From CBDDBK01 sp965225715 (GTDB lineage: Bacteria; Bacteroidota; Bacteroidia; Cytophagales; Flammeovirgaceae), in contig CBDDBK010000005.1 of assembly GCA_965225715.1 (NCBI GenBank), positions 248,001 to 312,000 of the forward strand: a stretch of 64,000 nt of DNA, read 5' to 3'. Positions 1 through 8,419 of this stretch are shown here, piece after piece (position 1 is the stretch's first letter; each line of letters begins with the position of its first letter). The translations under genes and the position numbers were made by a program. The notes under the pieces are model-generated. The model did no database searches. It was not told where the DNA came from and was given only the letters and a program-made list of their open reading frames with translations.

Positions 1-163
1 AAGGAATATTTAAGCCAGCTTCAACTTCTCCGCGAGAGGCTAAAGCAATTCCCAAACACAATGGAACAGCGACTAAAAAAACAACTAAACCAGCAGGAAG
101 ATCAAACTGTAAGTTTGCTAAATAATTCTCTTTATGAAGTACATGTTTTTTTTTACTCATCAT
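1..163 (-). CDS. SulP family inorganic anion transporter, N-terminal part
   Basis: This is the first 54 codons of a gene that runs off the left edge of the window. The start is the first of two adjacent ATG codons (MMSKKK). After a basic N-terminus the protein reads FDLPAGLVVFLVAVPLCLG followed by IALASRGEVEAG, which is the characteristic first membrane helix of SulP-type sulfate/bicarbonate permeases of Bacteroidota. SulP proteins are inner-membrane anion transporters; the substrate cannot be told from this fragment. It lies 54 bp downstream of kdsB on the same strand and could be the last gene of that transcript. The family call rests on a short but distinctive segment. Confidence 0.72.
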   Translation of the reverse strand, partial: MMSKKKHVLHKENYLANLQFDLPAGLVVFLVAVPLCLGIALASRGEVEAGLNIP

Positions 164-217
164 AATTTTGAAACTAAACCTAAAAATAAAATTGAAAATT
201 GAAAATTAAATAAAGCA

Positions 218-967
218 TTAGCTTCTTAATATTGTTCTAACCATTTCTAAATCTTGAAGGGTATCGATGGAAACAGTATCATGATTAGTAATAGCAATTT
301 TTATAGTTTTCCCATGTTCTAACCAACGGTTTTGTTCTAAAAATTCCGTTTTTTCAAGATGTGTTTGAGGCAATGTTGTAAAAGTTTTCAAAGCTTCTTT
401 GGTATAAGCATAAAAACCCAGATGTTTATAAAAAGTTGTTTTTTTAAACCATTTAGACCTTTCCATCCTTGCTACATAAGGAATTACAGAACGACTAAAA
501 TATAAGGCTTTATAATTAAGATCAAAAGTTACAAAAACTTCACTTTCATTATTTAAACTGTCAGGATTCTTAATAGGAACAACTAAGGTTGCCATTTCAG
601 TAGTAGGGTCATCAAAACAAGATTTTAAAGTTTCTATTTGTTCGGGTAAAAATAAAGGTTCATCACCTTGTATATTAATAATAATATCAATAGGTTGATC
701 ACTAATTTTGGAAATAATTTCCAAAGCTTCTACACATCTATCTGTACCTGAAAGATGTGTAGGAGAAGTCATTAAAACATTTCCTCCAAAACCTTTAACA
801 TGGTCAAATATACGTTTATCATCGGTGGCGACATAGACTTGGTCTAATGCTTTTATGGCATTTTCATAAACTCTTTGAACCATACTTTTCCCCCAAATGT
901 CTATCAATGGTTTTCCTTCTAAACGACTCGAAGCATAACGGGACGGAATAATAGCAATAAAATTCAT
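218..967 (-). CDS. kdsB: 3-deoxy-manno-octulosonate cytidylyltransferase (CMP-KDO synthetase)
   Basis: A 249-residue protein of normal length for KdsB. It activates KDO with CTP to give CMP-KDO, the donor for the inner core of LPS, in the cytoplasm. The N-terminal nucleotide-binding signature IIPSRYASSRLEGKPL (residues 6-21) and the later INIQGDEPLF motif are both present, as are the conserved DTLQDLEMVR C-terminal residues. It follows yidD by 48 bp on the same strand. Its presence shows that the organism makes a KDO-containing LPS, which agrees with the LptF/LptG permease at 24.3-25.7 kb. Confidence 0.95.
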   Translation of the reverse strand: MNFIAIIPSRYASSRLEGKPLIDIWGKSMVQRVYENAIKALDQVYVATDDKRIFDHVKGFGGNVLMTSPTHLSGTDRCVEALEIISKISDQPIDIIINIQGDEPLFLPEQIETLKSCFDDPTTEMATLVVPIKNPDSLNNESEVFVTFDLNYKALYFSRSVIPYVARMERSKWFKKTTFYKHLGFYAYTKEALKTFTTLPQTHLEKTEFLEQNRWLEHGKTIKIAITNHDTVSIDTLQDLEMVRTILRS

Positions 968-1015
968 CTATCTGATTAAGATATTTATTTGGTTTAATAT
1001 TAAAAAAAGAGAGTA

Positions 1016-1231
1016 TTAAGGAACAGGGTCATAACCTCTTCCTCCCCAGGGATGACAACGTTTTATTCTTTTTAAACCCAAGCAAACACCTTTAGTTAGT
1101 CCATATTTTTCTATAGCCCCAATCATATAAGTAGAGCAGGTTGGTATATAACGACAACTGGAAGGTAAATGAACCGAGATAACACCTTGGTAAAATTTTA
1201 TAAGTAAAATAAATACTTTTCTAAGTAGCAT
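1016..1231 (-). CDS. yidD: membrane protein insertion efficiency factor YidD
   Basis: A 71-residue protein with the full YidD signature: an amphipathic N-terminal helix, CRYIPTCSTYMIGAIEKYG in the middle and RCHPWGGRGYDPVP at the C-terminus. YidD helps YidC insert inner-membrane proteins. In many bacteria it lies between rnpA and yidC; here it is instead in a transcript-like series with a coiled-coil membrane protein (8 bp upstream) and kdsB (48 bp downstream), an arrangement found in several Bacteroidota. Nothing is missing from the motif. Confidence 0.95.
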   Translation of the reverse strand: MLLRKVFILLIKFYQGVISVHLPSSCRYIPTCSTYMIGAIEKYGLTKGVCLGLKRIKRCHPWGGRGYDPVP

Positions 1232-1239
1232 AAATAAAT

Positions 1240-2166
1240 TTAGTTACGCCCTGTGCTATCAGAAGCATTATTTCTTTGAATAGTGCTAAGTTTTCTATTG
1301 ATTATTTTAGTTGTACTTAAAGTTGTGCCTACTTGATTGTTCATACTTCCCAACAAACGTTTTTGCTGTCCTACACTAACTTTTAAATTATTAATTTCTT
1401 TTTGAAATTTAGCAAAACTTTCAGGTTGCTTTGAAATAATCACTTGAATAGCTTTTATCTTTTCCTCCATTTGTTTATTATTTTTAACCAAAATATTTTG
1501 GAAATCATTTATCTTTTTTTCTTGATTATTAAATTGAGTATTTATTTTTTGAAGTAAAGCAATACGTTGCAAGGAATCATTTCTTGCATTTTTATTAATT
1601 TTTCCTCGTAAATCTAACCATTTTAAAGAGTCAGATTTTCTATTATTTTGTACTCTTTGAGTAATATTCTTTTGAAATATATTATTTTTTATACCTTGTA
1701 TACTGTCTTCTCTTTGAAATTCTATAACTTGGTAAAGCAATTTTTGTGTTTGAGTAGAAGTGGAAGCCAAAGAAGTTGATTGATCTATAATATCTCTTAA
1801 ATCTCCTGCACTTTTAGTTAAACGTTTTTTTATAACAGAGTTATCGGTAGAAGATGAATTTTCAAAATCTTCTAGTAAGTTTAAAGTAGCGATTAGGTTT
1901 GATCTTAGCTTTTTCGTATTTTCAGTAATGACAACAACGCTATCATGTATTTGTTCGTTTTTCGTTTTTAATTCTGTCAGTTGAGTATCTTTTTCATGAG
2001 ATTCATTTACGCCTTTAAGTGAAAAAACAACACTCACAACTAAAGCAGATAAACAAGTAATAATAAGGATTTTCTTTTGTTTTTCTGAAATACCTAAATG
2101 ATCTAATATAAAAGGAATAACAGCAGTAGTTCCTAAAACTGAAACAGATAAATAATCTAAAATCAT
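1240..2166 (-). CDS. membrane-anchored coiled-coil protein of unknown function
   Basis: A 308-residue protein I do not recognise. The first 50 residues hold two hydrophobic stretches (about 5-23 and 33-50), so the N-terminus is anchored in the membrane. The remaining 250 residues are polar, rich in Asn, Lys, Gln and Ser, and have heptad-like spacing that predicts long coiled coils; there is no recognisable enzyme motif. The gene ends 8 bp before yidD and is probably cotranscribed with it. A role in envelope organisation would fit the structure but this is only inference. Confidence 0.7.
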   Translation of the reverse strand: MILDYLSVSVLGTTAVIPFILDHLGISEKQKKILIITCLSALVVSVVFSLKGVNESHEKDTQLTELKTKNEQIHDSVVVITENTKKLRSNLIATLNLLEDFENSSSTDNSVIKKRLTKSAGDLRDIIDQSTSLASTSTQTQKLLYQVIEFQREDSIQGIKNNIFQKNITQRVQNNRKSDSLKWLDLRGKINKNARNDSLQRIALLQKINTQFNNQEKKINDFQNILVKNNKQMEEKIKAIQVIISKQPESFAKFQKEINNLKVSVGQQKRLLGSMNNQVGTTLSTTKIINRKLSTIQRNNASDSTGRN

Positions 2167-2221
2167 GTATTTAATAAAATTTTATAATTATTAGAAATTT
2201 AATTTACTATATCCACCCAAA

Positions 2222-2249
2222 ACCTTCAAAGTTTTAAAACCTTGAAGGT
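2222..2249. repeat. near-perfect 28-bp palindrome
   Basis: The arms ACCTTCAAAGTTTT and AAAACCTTGAAGGT are inverted repeats with one mismatched pair. It lies between the start of the coiled-coil gene (2166) and the end of the small lipoprotein gene (2293), so in the minus direction it would act as a terminator-like hairpin for the lipoprotein transcript. It is similar in style to the perfect palindrome at 54668-54701 (a CC-rich arm around TTTTAAAA). Confidence 0.6.
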
Positions 2250-2292
2250 ATTCATTAAAAAATTAAATGTGAAGTATAAAGATATTAAAACA

Positions 2293-2427
2293 TTAAGATT
2301 TTAAAGTTTTTATATCTTTTTGTTCATCAAACTTTTTAGCATAAGTTGGGCATGTTTTATAAGTACAAGAAGCAGTAAATAATAAAACAAAAATTAACGA
2401 TAAGGCGATTTTGACTATTTTTTTCAT
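2293..2427 (-). CDS. small lipoprotein (44 residues)
   Basis: A very short gene starting at an ATG followed by AAA AAA ATA. The product reads MKKIVKIALSLIFVLLFTAS then CTYKTCPTYAKKFDEQKD. It has a clear type II signal peptide: two Lys, a 15-residue hydrophobic core and the lipobox FTAS-C at residues 18-21, so Cys21 would be lipidated. The mature part is only about 24 residues and has a second Cys in CPTYAKK. Small lipoproteins with a CPTYAK-like tail occur in Bacteroidota but I know of no function. The gene stands alone, with the 28-bp palindrome downstream. Confidence 0.65.
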   Translation of the reverse strand: MKKIVKIALSLIFVLLFTASCTYKTCPTYAKKFDEQKDIKTLKS

Positions 2428-2781
2428 TTTAATACTTAATTTTAAAGATGACTATAATATAACAGTATTTTATAAATAGATGATAATAGAATTTAATTTG
2501 CACAAATATTATACCAACAATAACATTAAAGGTTTTAAAGGTTAAAAAAAAATGATATTGAATCATTTAGGGCTATACTTAACTCTTTTAATTAACCTAA
2601 GTTTAGAACAAAATGATTATTAAGATAAGATATGATCTTTCAAAAGGTCCCAATTAGAAGCAAAGATATTGTAAAAAATGATATAAACAAACTTAAAAAG
2701 CTAAATTATAATTAACAATACTTCGGTAAAAAATCACAATTAATTGGTTTTGAGGATAGATTAGCATAGTTTTATGGCATT
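2428..2781. other. intergenic, no gene seen
   Basis: About 350 bp of AT-rich sequence between the small lipoprotein and the transposase remnant. I find no open frame of useful length, no RNA gene and no repeat that I can match elsewhere in the window. Confidence 0.5.
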
Positions 2782-3160
2782 CTAACTTGTATTATTAAAA
2801 TGTTGATTTTGAATTTCTAAATGTTCTAAAGCCAAAAAACCTATTTGTATCAATGAATAATTTAGTTTTTTTGAACCCAGAAGATGCCATAGTAATTTAT
2901 CCTTAGTGCAAATCCAAGTGCCAATCAATAAAACACAGATATAAGCTAAAGCCATAACAATAATCAAATTGTCCAAATGCTTGGGTTTTTCAATTAGACG
3001 CTATTTTAAGACCATGGCAATGCTTAGCTTGACTCATAGCTTGCCTAAGTTCGAGTATTTTTTTTGTCTATTTTGAAAACTCTTACTATCTTGGCTATTC
3101 CAAGCCCATTTCAGGAATTCTTGGATGGGTTTTTTTCTTTTTTCATAAAAGGAACTCTAA
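2782..3160 (-). pseudogene. decayed transposase C-terminus, probably IS4 type
   Basis: A 64-codon open part reads DNLIIVMALAYICVLLIGTW and then ICTKDKLLWHLLG; hydrophobic helices of this kind close the transposases of the IS4 group. Going upstream on the minus strand the same frame continues with KPKHL and further with KKPIQEFLKWAWNSQDSKSF, but is broken by TAG and TGA codons around 3000-3050. No catalytic DDE residues remain. The family call is tentative; the decay is clear. Confidence 0.42.
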
Positions 3161-3311
3161 TCATTTAGTTCCTTTTTTCCAAACTTTTAGTCTATTTTAA
3201 TTTTAAACTATTGATAATAAAAGTTTTAATTGAAAAAATAAAACTATACCAAACTCAAAATTTATTTGTGTCGGGTACTATATTAAAATATAGAATATTG
3301 AAAAATAAACA

Positions 3312-6300
3312 CTAATTAGTCATAAACTTGACTATGGATTCAAAAAACCGTTCTTTATTTTTCCAATAATTTCGGGTATAGATGCTTTGAAATCGCCAGT
3401 TTTTACCCTTAAGCAAAATAGGTATAAAGCCATGGGTTTGAGCAGTAGAAAAACGAGTATAATAAAGGTCGTCGTCGGTAAGCAATAAAGCCTGCTCTCC
3501 GTTATTTTCTATCAAAAGGTCGGCAAAAGGTAGTTCTTTAAGCACTTTTATACCGGTTTTAAAAATATGATTTTTAATTTTATTTTTTAAATAAGAATCC
3601 AAAAAATAAACCTGATGTTGAGCTAATTCGGGTTTTTCTTTACCCTCACTAACTGCCCAAGCATAATATAGATAAGCCTTTAGAAGTTTAACCCCTTCCC
3701 TTTTTGTTTGTTCATCTTGTATTTGAGAAGGGATAATACTGGTGATAATGTATATTTTTTCCTTTGCTCTGGTGATGGCAACATTCAGACGGTTGCTTCC
3801 TTTGGGCAGGTTTAAATTTCCAAAATGGCTATAAAATCGCCCTTTTTCATTGCTGGCATAACCGATAGAAAAAATCACAATATCACGTTCATCACCTTGA
3901 ATATTATCTATATTTTTGATCAGCACATCAGCAGGGAGATATATTTTTTTATCTTGAAAAAGATTTTCTATCAATTCTTTTTGAGGCATATTAAAGGTAA
4001 TAATAGCAATACTCTCCTTACCTTTTTCGACTAAATTTTCGACCAATTCAACTACTGATTCGGCTTCAGGTTGATTGCTTTGCTTATGCCATATTCCATC
4101 TTCAATAAGTTTATAGGTTATAGCTGGTTCATTTTTTTTGAAATAGTAATAATCTGGTAAAACTCTTAATTTATTTTGATAAAAATGAGTATTTGAAAAC
4201 TGAATAAGCGCCAAATCTTTACTTCTAAAATGATTTAAGAGCGGCAACTGAGGCAAATATTTCATACCTAGTTGAAGCAACGATTCTGTTTCAAAATCTT
4301 CGTTTTCAGTATTTTCTTGATCTTGCCAGCGTACTTTATAAAGATCTTGCGGTGGCAATTGTTGGCTATCTCCAATAATAATAGCTTGTTTAGCTCTATA
4401 AAGAATAGGTAGAGATTTTTCAGCGAAACATTGAGAGGCTTCATCAAAAATAACGAGGTCAAAAATAGGCTTTATATCCCATATTGTAGAAACAGAATCA
4501 GGAGATACAAGCCAGCAAGGTAAAGTATTTAATATTTCATTAGAAAACTGATCAAATAATTGCCTTAGACTTGGATAATTTTTAGGTGTATCAATTTTAC
4601 GGTATAAATCAAGATAGCTAGGACGAAGTTTTTTGGTATCGGTAAGGGTTTCATGAATAGTATTATAAATCATAATAAGAATAAGTTTTTTAGAAACCTC
4701 ATGTTTGTTTCTAATAGCATCTTGAAGCCTCGTTTCCAATTGTTCTATTAAACCCGAAGAAACAATTTTTAAAATAGGATATTTATTTTCTATATGATTT
4801 ATCCAAGCTAAATGAATGCTATTTTGAAATAAAAAAATGAGTTTATGTTGCTCAAGTTCAGCTTTTGGATAGTGGTTAACCAATAGTTTTAAAACATCTA
4901 ATTCTGTTTTTGTCAAACTATTTTTAAAACGATCATACTCCACTAAAACTTCAAAATCTTGTTCTAATGTTAGAATAAGATTTTTCTTATGATCTTTGGA
5001 ATCTAATATTTTAGTTATTTGATTGTCTGTTAAATAATTAGACCATATTTTTTGTTTTTCTAAAATATAATCAACCCATTTAAACAAAGAAGAAACTTTA
5101 GTTTCAAATTTTTCAAAAGATAAAGAATCAATATCAATATATTTAACAGCATTTCTAAGTTGAGTATAGCTATCCTTGGCTTCCAAAACTTTAAAATGTT
5201 TATCAAACCAGTCTTCCAAACTGCTCCATTTACGATCTTTTGGTAAATTTTGTAACCAATGAAAAGCCGAAAATTGTCCAAAATAATGTTCATAATTCAT
5301 TCTTTTTTCTATGCGTTGCCTTAAAACTTCTAAACCTGAAGTTGTTTCAGGCAAATGATTGATTTCTAAAATATTGGCAAGGTACTGACTCTCTTTATCG
5401 GTTAGTTTCCACCATATTTTATAAAACCAATTTCCCAAAAAACGTCGGGCTTTTTCAATTACAGTTATACAATAAACTAAATCTCTCTTATCAAGGCTAA
5501 CCTCCATGCCTTCGCCTTCAAAACAACTTGTTAACTTTTCTTTATAACCTTGAAGCCAAGCCTTTTGGAATTTCTGAATAGAACGGTATTTTCTAAAATA
5601 ATTAAAAGTAGTTTCGTCTCTAAATTGCTCAAGAAGGACATAAAATTGCTGTTGTCTACTTTTTAGCCAAGCAATTTCATCGATCTTGGTTTTCATATAG
5701 ATAATTTGTTTTATTTGTTCAAAAGTTTTTTCAGCTTCTATATCAATATTATCTAAAATATTATTTAGTTCTCCCAAATCGTTAATATCAAAATTGCTAA
5801 AATCTTTTCGAATCTGCCAGGGGTGATCTATACATCCAACACGTTGATAATAATACCAATAGGTTTTAATCTTTTTTAGAAAATCATTCTGTTTAGAAAA
5901 TGTAAAAAAAGGATAATAGCCTTTTAGATTGAAAAAGTCTTTTTGTAAATCGCTATTTAGATAAAGTTGTTTAATAGAAGTACCACATTCTTGAGTATCA
6001 AAAAAAGCTGTTTTAAAATCTTCCAAATCATTTTTTATTTCTTCAATTTCGTTATTACAGTGGTCTAGGGATTTCAAAAGCATATCTTTATCTAAGCGGT
6101 TGTATTTTTGGGTTTCTAAGGTCAAATAATTCAATTGATTTAAAAGCTTAGAAAATACGAGATGTTTTTCTTGTAAAATGTGAATAACTTTTACGATAAA
6201 ACCTTCATAATTACTTTCAGTCAAACGCTTATAAACGATATCAAGAGCAACAGCTTTATGGCAAACAACCAATACTTTTTGTTTTCTTATTAAGGCATTA

Positions 6301-7295
6301 GCGATGAGATTGCAAATAAGTTGGGATTTTCCTGATCCTGGTGGTCCCTGAACCACAAAAGAATAGCCCTTTTTAGCAAGTTTTAAAACGGCTTCTTGCC
6401 AAGCATCTGTTTTAAAAGGTGTATAAATTTCTTTTTCACTGGTTTCTTGTATATGTCTAAGGGCTTCGCTATGACTAAGTTTATTTTTAAAAAAAATATC
6501 TTTAAATGCCACTTCAGAATGCTGCCTTAGCATAAAATCATAATCCCGAATGAAACAAGCATTTGTCTGGTTAAATAAACCAATAAGGGCTTCAGGTTGA
6601 ATTTTTAAAGCTCCTTGAATAAACTTACTTTGATAGTCTTTTCGGGTTTCATTTTTGAAAGGCAAAAGTTCACATTCAAAAGTTTGGCTATTAAAATCTA
6701 ATTTAATATCTAAAGTTTTAATCAAATTGTATAAGGCAGTCAAAAAAGTTAAACCATCTTCAAATTTTAAATCTTTAAAATTATAATCAAAGATTTTTTG
6801 ATCGATTTTCTTTTGGTTGAAATAGCTATAGGCTAATAAAAAGGTTTTGTTAAAAGTAATAGTATCATTAGCTTCTCCTTCGGATTCTATAACCCAGTCT
6901 TGTTCAAGTTTTAAAATATTAATTTTAAAAAGTAAAAGAGGTGCCTTTACAATTTGGTTATTTAAAAATTTGCCTGTAACAAAAGGATAACCAATATATA
7001 AACTTGAAATCCCTTGTTCTTCTTGGAGTATTTTATCGCGTTCGTAAAGCTGTTTAAGTTGCTGGCTGATGGGATTTGGAATAGTAAAATAACTATCCAA
7101 ATGAGGGCAGAGTTTTTGTTGATGTTCTCCTTTAAGAATAGTATCAATAATCTTAAAAGCTGAATTATTATCATATAAATAACCAAAACTTTCTAAGTCT
7201 ATATGTTGCCCTTGAAGACATTTTAAAAGTAAAAGTTGTTTATTATTAGAGTCCAGCTCTATAAGTTTTTTTTGATAGCCCTTTAGTATACTCAA
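3312..7295 (-). CDS. large superfamily 1 helicase with a possible C-terminal Vsr-like nuclease domain
   Basis: A 1327-residue protein. The Walker A motif GPPGSGKS is at about 316-323, a DEAS-type Walker B (LVIFDEASQCF) near 948, GDSQQLPPQ near 975, the IQGDERD motif near 1133 and VAITRAKE near 1173. This order is that of the Upf1/DNA2-like AAA_11/AAA_12 helicases. About 600 residues of mostly helical insertion separate motif I from motif II. The last 120 residues (FADLLIENN, LLLTDDDLYY, ...GKNWRFQSIYTRNYW) resemble the very short patch/MTES_1575-type nuclease fold that follows many such helicases, with some acidic residues kept. It stands alone. Such helicases are often found in defence settings, but a repair or RNA role is also possible. 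Confidence 0.8.
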   Translation of the reverse strand: MSILKGYQKKLIELDSNNKQLLLLKCLQGQHIDLESFGYLYDNNSAFKIIDTILKGEHQQKLCPHLDSYFTIPNPISQQLKQLYERDKILQEEQGISSLYIGYPFVTGKFLNNQIVKAPLLLFKINILKLEQDWVIESEGEANDTITFNKTFLLAYSYFNQKKIDQKIFDYNFKDLKFEDGLTFLTALYNLIKTLDIKLDFNSQTFECELLPFKNETRKDYQSKFIQGALKIQPEALIGLFNQTNACFIRDYDFMLRQHSEVAFKDIFFKNKLSHSEALRHIQETSEKEIYTPFKTDAWQEAVLKLAKKGYSFVVQGPPGSGKSQLICNLIANALIRKQKVLVVCHKAVALDIVYKRLTESNYEGFIVKVIHILQEKHLVFSKLLNQLNYLTLETQKYNRLDKDMLLKSLDHCNNEIEEIKNDLEDFKTAFFDTQECGTSIKQLYLNSDLQKDFFNLKGYYPFFTFSKQNDFLKKIKTYWYYYQRVGCIDHPWQIRKDFSNFDINDLGELNNILDNIDIEAEKTFEQIKQIIYMKTKIDEIAWLKSRQQQFYVLLEQFRDETTFNYFRKYRSIQKFQKAWLQGYKEKLTSCFEGEGMEVSLDKRDLVYCITVIEKARRFLGNWFYKIWWKLTDKESQYLANILEINHLPETTSGLEVLRQRIEKRMNYEHYFGQFSAFHWLQNLPKDRKWSSLEDWFDKHFKVLEAKDSYTQLRNAVKYIDIDSLSFEKFETKVSSLFKWVDYILEKQKIWSNYLTDNQITKILDSKDHKKNLILTLEQDFEVLVEYDRFKNSLTKTELDVLKLLVNHYPKAELEQHKLIFLFQNSIHLAWINHIENKYPILKIVSSGLIEQLETRLQDAIRNKHEVSKKLILIMIYNTIHETLTDTKKLRPSYLDLYRKIDTPKNYPSLRQLFDQFSNEILNTLPCWLVSPDSVSTIWDIKPIFDLVIFDEASQCFAEKSLPILYRAKQAIIIGDSQQLPPQDLYKVRWQDQENTENEDFETESLLQLGMKYLPQLPLLNHFRSKDLALIQFSNTHFYQNKLRVLPDYYYFKKNEPAITYKLIEDGIWHKQSNQPEAESVVELVENLVEKGKESIAIITFNMPQKELIENLFQDKKIYLPADVLIKNIDNIQGDERDIVIFSIGYASNEKGRFYSHFGNLNLPKGSNRLNVAITRAKEKIYIITSIIPSQIQDEQTKREGVKLLKAYLYYAWAVSEGKEKPELAQHQVYFLDSYLKNKIKNHIFKTGIKVLKELPFADLLIENNGEQALLLTDDDLYYTRFSTAQTHGFIPILLKGKNWRFQSIYTRNYWKNKERFFESIVKFMTN

Positions 7296-7415
7296 TAATT
7301 AAGAATTAAATAATTAAATTACAAGAATTAAAAATTATAAACATTTGGTTATCAAATAATTTTTAAAATTTCTTTGATAAAATAAAAAATAAGCGCAGAT
7401 GACTATAATCAAATA

Positions 7416-8267
7416 TTAGATAATCATTTTTTCGATAGGAATAACCAAAATACCTTCAGCGCCTAAATTCTTCAACTGATCAATTTTATTCCAAAATAAA
7501 TTTTCTTCAATCACCGAATGCACAGCAACCCAATTTTTATTAGCTAATGGTACAAGAGTCGGACTTTGTAAACCCGGTAGTATATTTTTAATTGCTTCAA
7601 CTTGTTTGACAGGAGCATTTAAAATAATGTACTTGTTAGTGATAGCTTTTTGAACACTATCAATACGGAACAATAATTTTTGAAGGATTTCATTTTTTTC
7701 ATCTTTTATACACGAATTGACTATCAATAAGGCTTGAGAGTAAATTACTGTTTCTACTTCTTTAAGACCATTGAAATAAAGAGTATTGCCCGTTTGGACC
7801 AAATCGCATATAGCCTCACTTAAGCCTATGCTTGTAGAAATTTCTACCGAACCGCTAATATGATGAATTTCTGCATTTATTTTATTTTGGGTAAAAAAGT
7901 TTTTTAGAATATTAGGGTGAGAAGTTGCTACACTTTTTCCTTCAAAATAAGACAAGCCTTTATATTCTATATCTTTAGAAATAGCTAAGACAAATCTACA
8001 TTTTCCAAAACCCAAAGGAAAATAGGTTTCTAAGTTGCATTCTTTTTCGAGTACTGTATTTTGTCCAACTATACCTATATCTACAACCCCATCTTGAACA
8101 TATTTTGGAATATCATTATTTCTAAGAAATAATACTTGCAAAGGAAAATTATTAGCTTCGGTGTATAATTTCCTTTTTAAAATATTGAAATGCAAGCCAC
8201 AAGATTTTAAGAGTTGCATAGATTCAGCATGCAAACGACCAGACTTTTGAATAGCTAATTTTAACAT
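7416..8267 (-). CDS. hisG: ATP phosphoribosyltransferase, long form
   Basis: A 283-residue HisG, which joins ATP and PRPP in the first step of histidine synthesis. The N-terminus LKLAIQKSGRLHAES and the PRPP-binding segment EAICDLVQTGNTL (near 155-167) are both present. The C-terminal 75 residues, ending LGAEGILVIPIEKM, are the regulatory HisG_C domain that binds histidine, so this is the hexameric long form and needs no HisZ. No other his gene lies beside it; the neighbours are a helicase and pnp. In many Bacteroidota hisG heads a his operon, so the isolated position is unusual, and the rest of the pathway cannot be judged from this window. Confidence 0.94.
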   Translation of the reverse strand: MLKLAIQKSGRLHAESMQLLKSCGLHFNILKRKLYTEANNFPLQVLFLRNNDIPKYVQDGVVDIGIVGQNTVLEKECNLETYFPLGFGKCRFVLAISKDIEYKGLSYFEGKSVATSHPNILKNFFTQNKINAEIHHISGSVEISTSIGLSEAICDLVQTGNTLYFNGLKEVETVIYSQALLIVNSCIKDEKNEILQKLLFRIDSVQKAITNKYIILNAPVKQVEAIKNILPGLQSPTLVPLANKNWVAVHSVIEENLFWNKIDQLKNLGAEGILVIPIEKMII

Positions 8268-8419
8268 TATTTAGAATATTATATTCTTGGCCGTACTGTA
8301 GAAAATGGGATAGCAAATTCAAAGCTAATACACAGATTTCCAGATGATTAAACTTCTTTTTAGAAAAATTGCTTCCCAATTATAATTTTTCTATAAATAG
8401 AATTCAAATCTACTATTTA

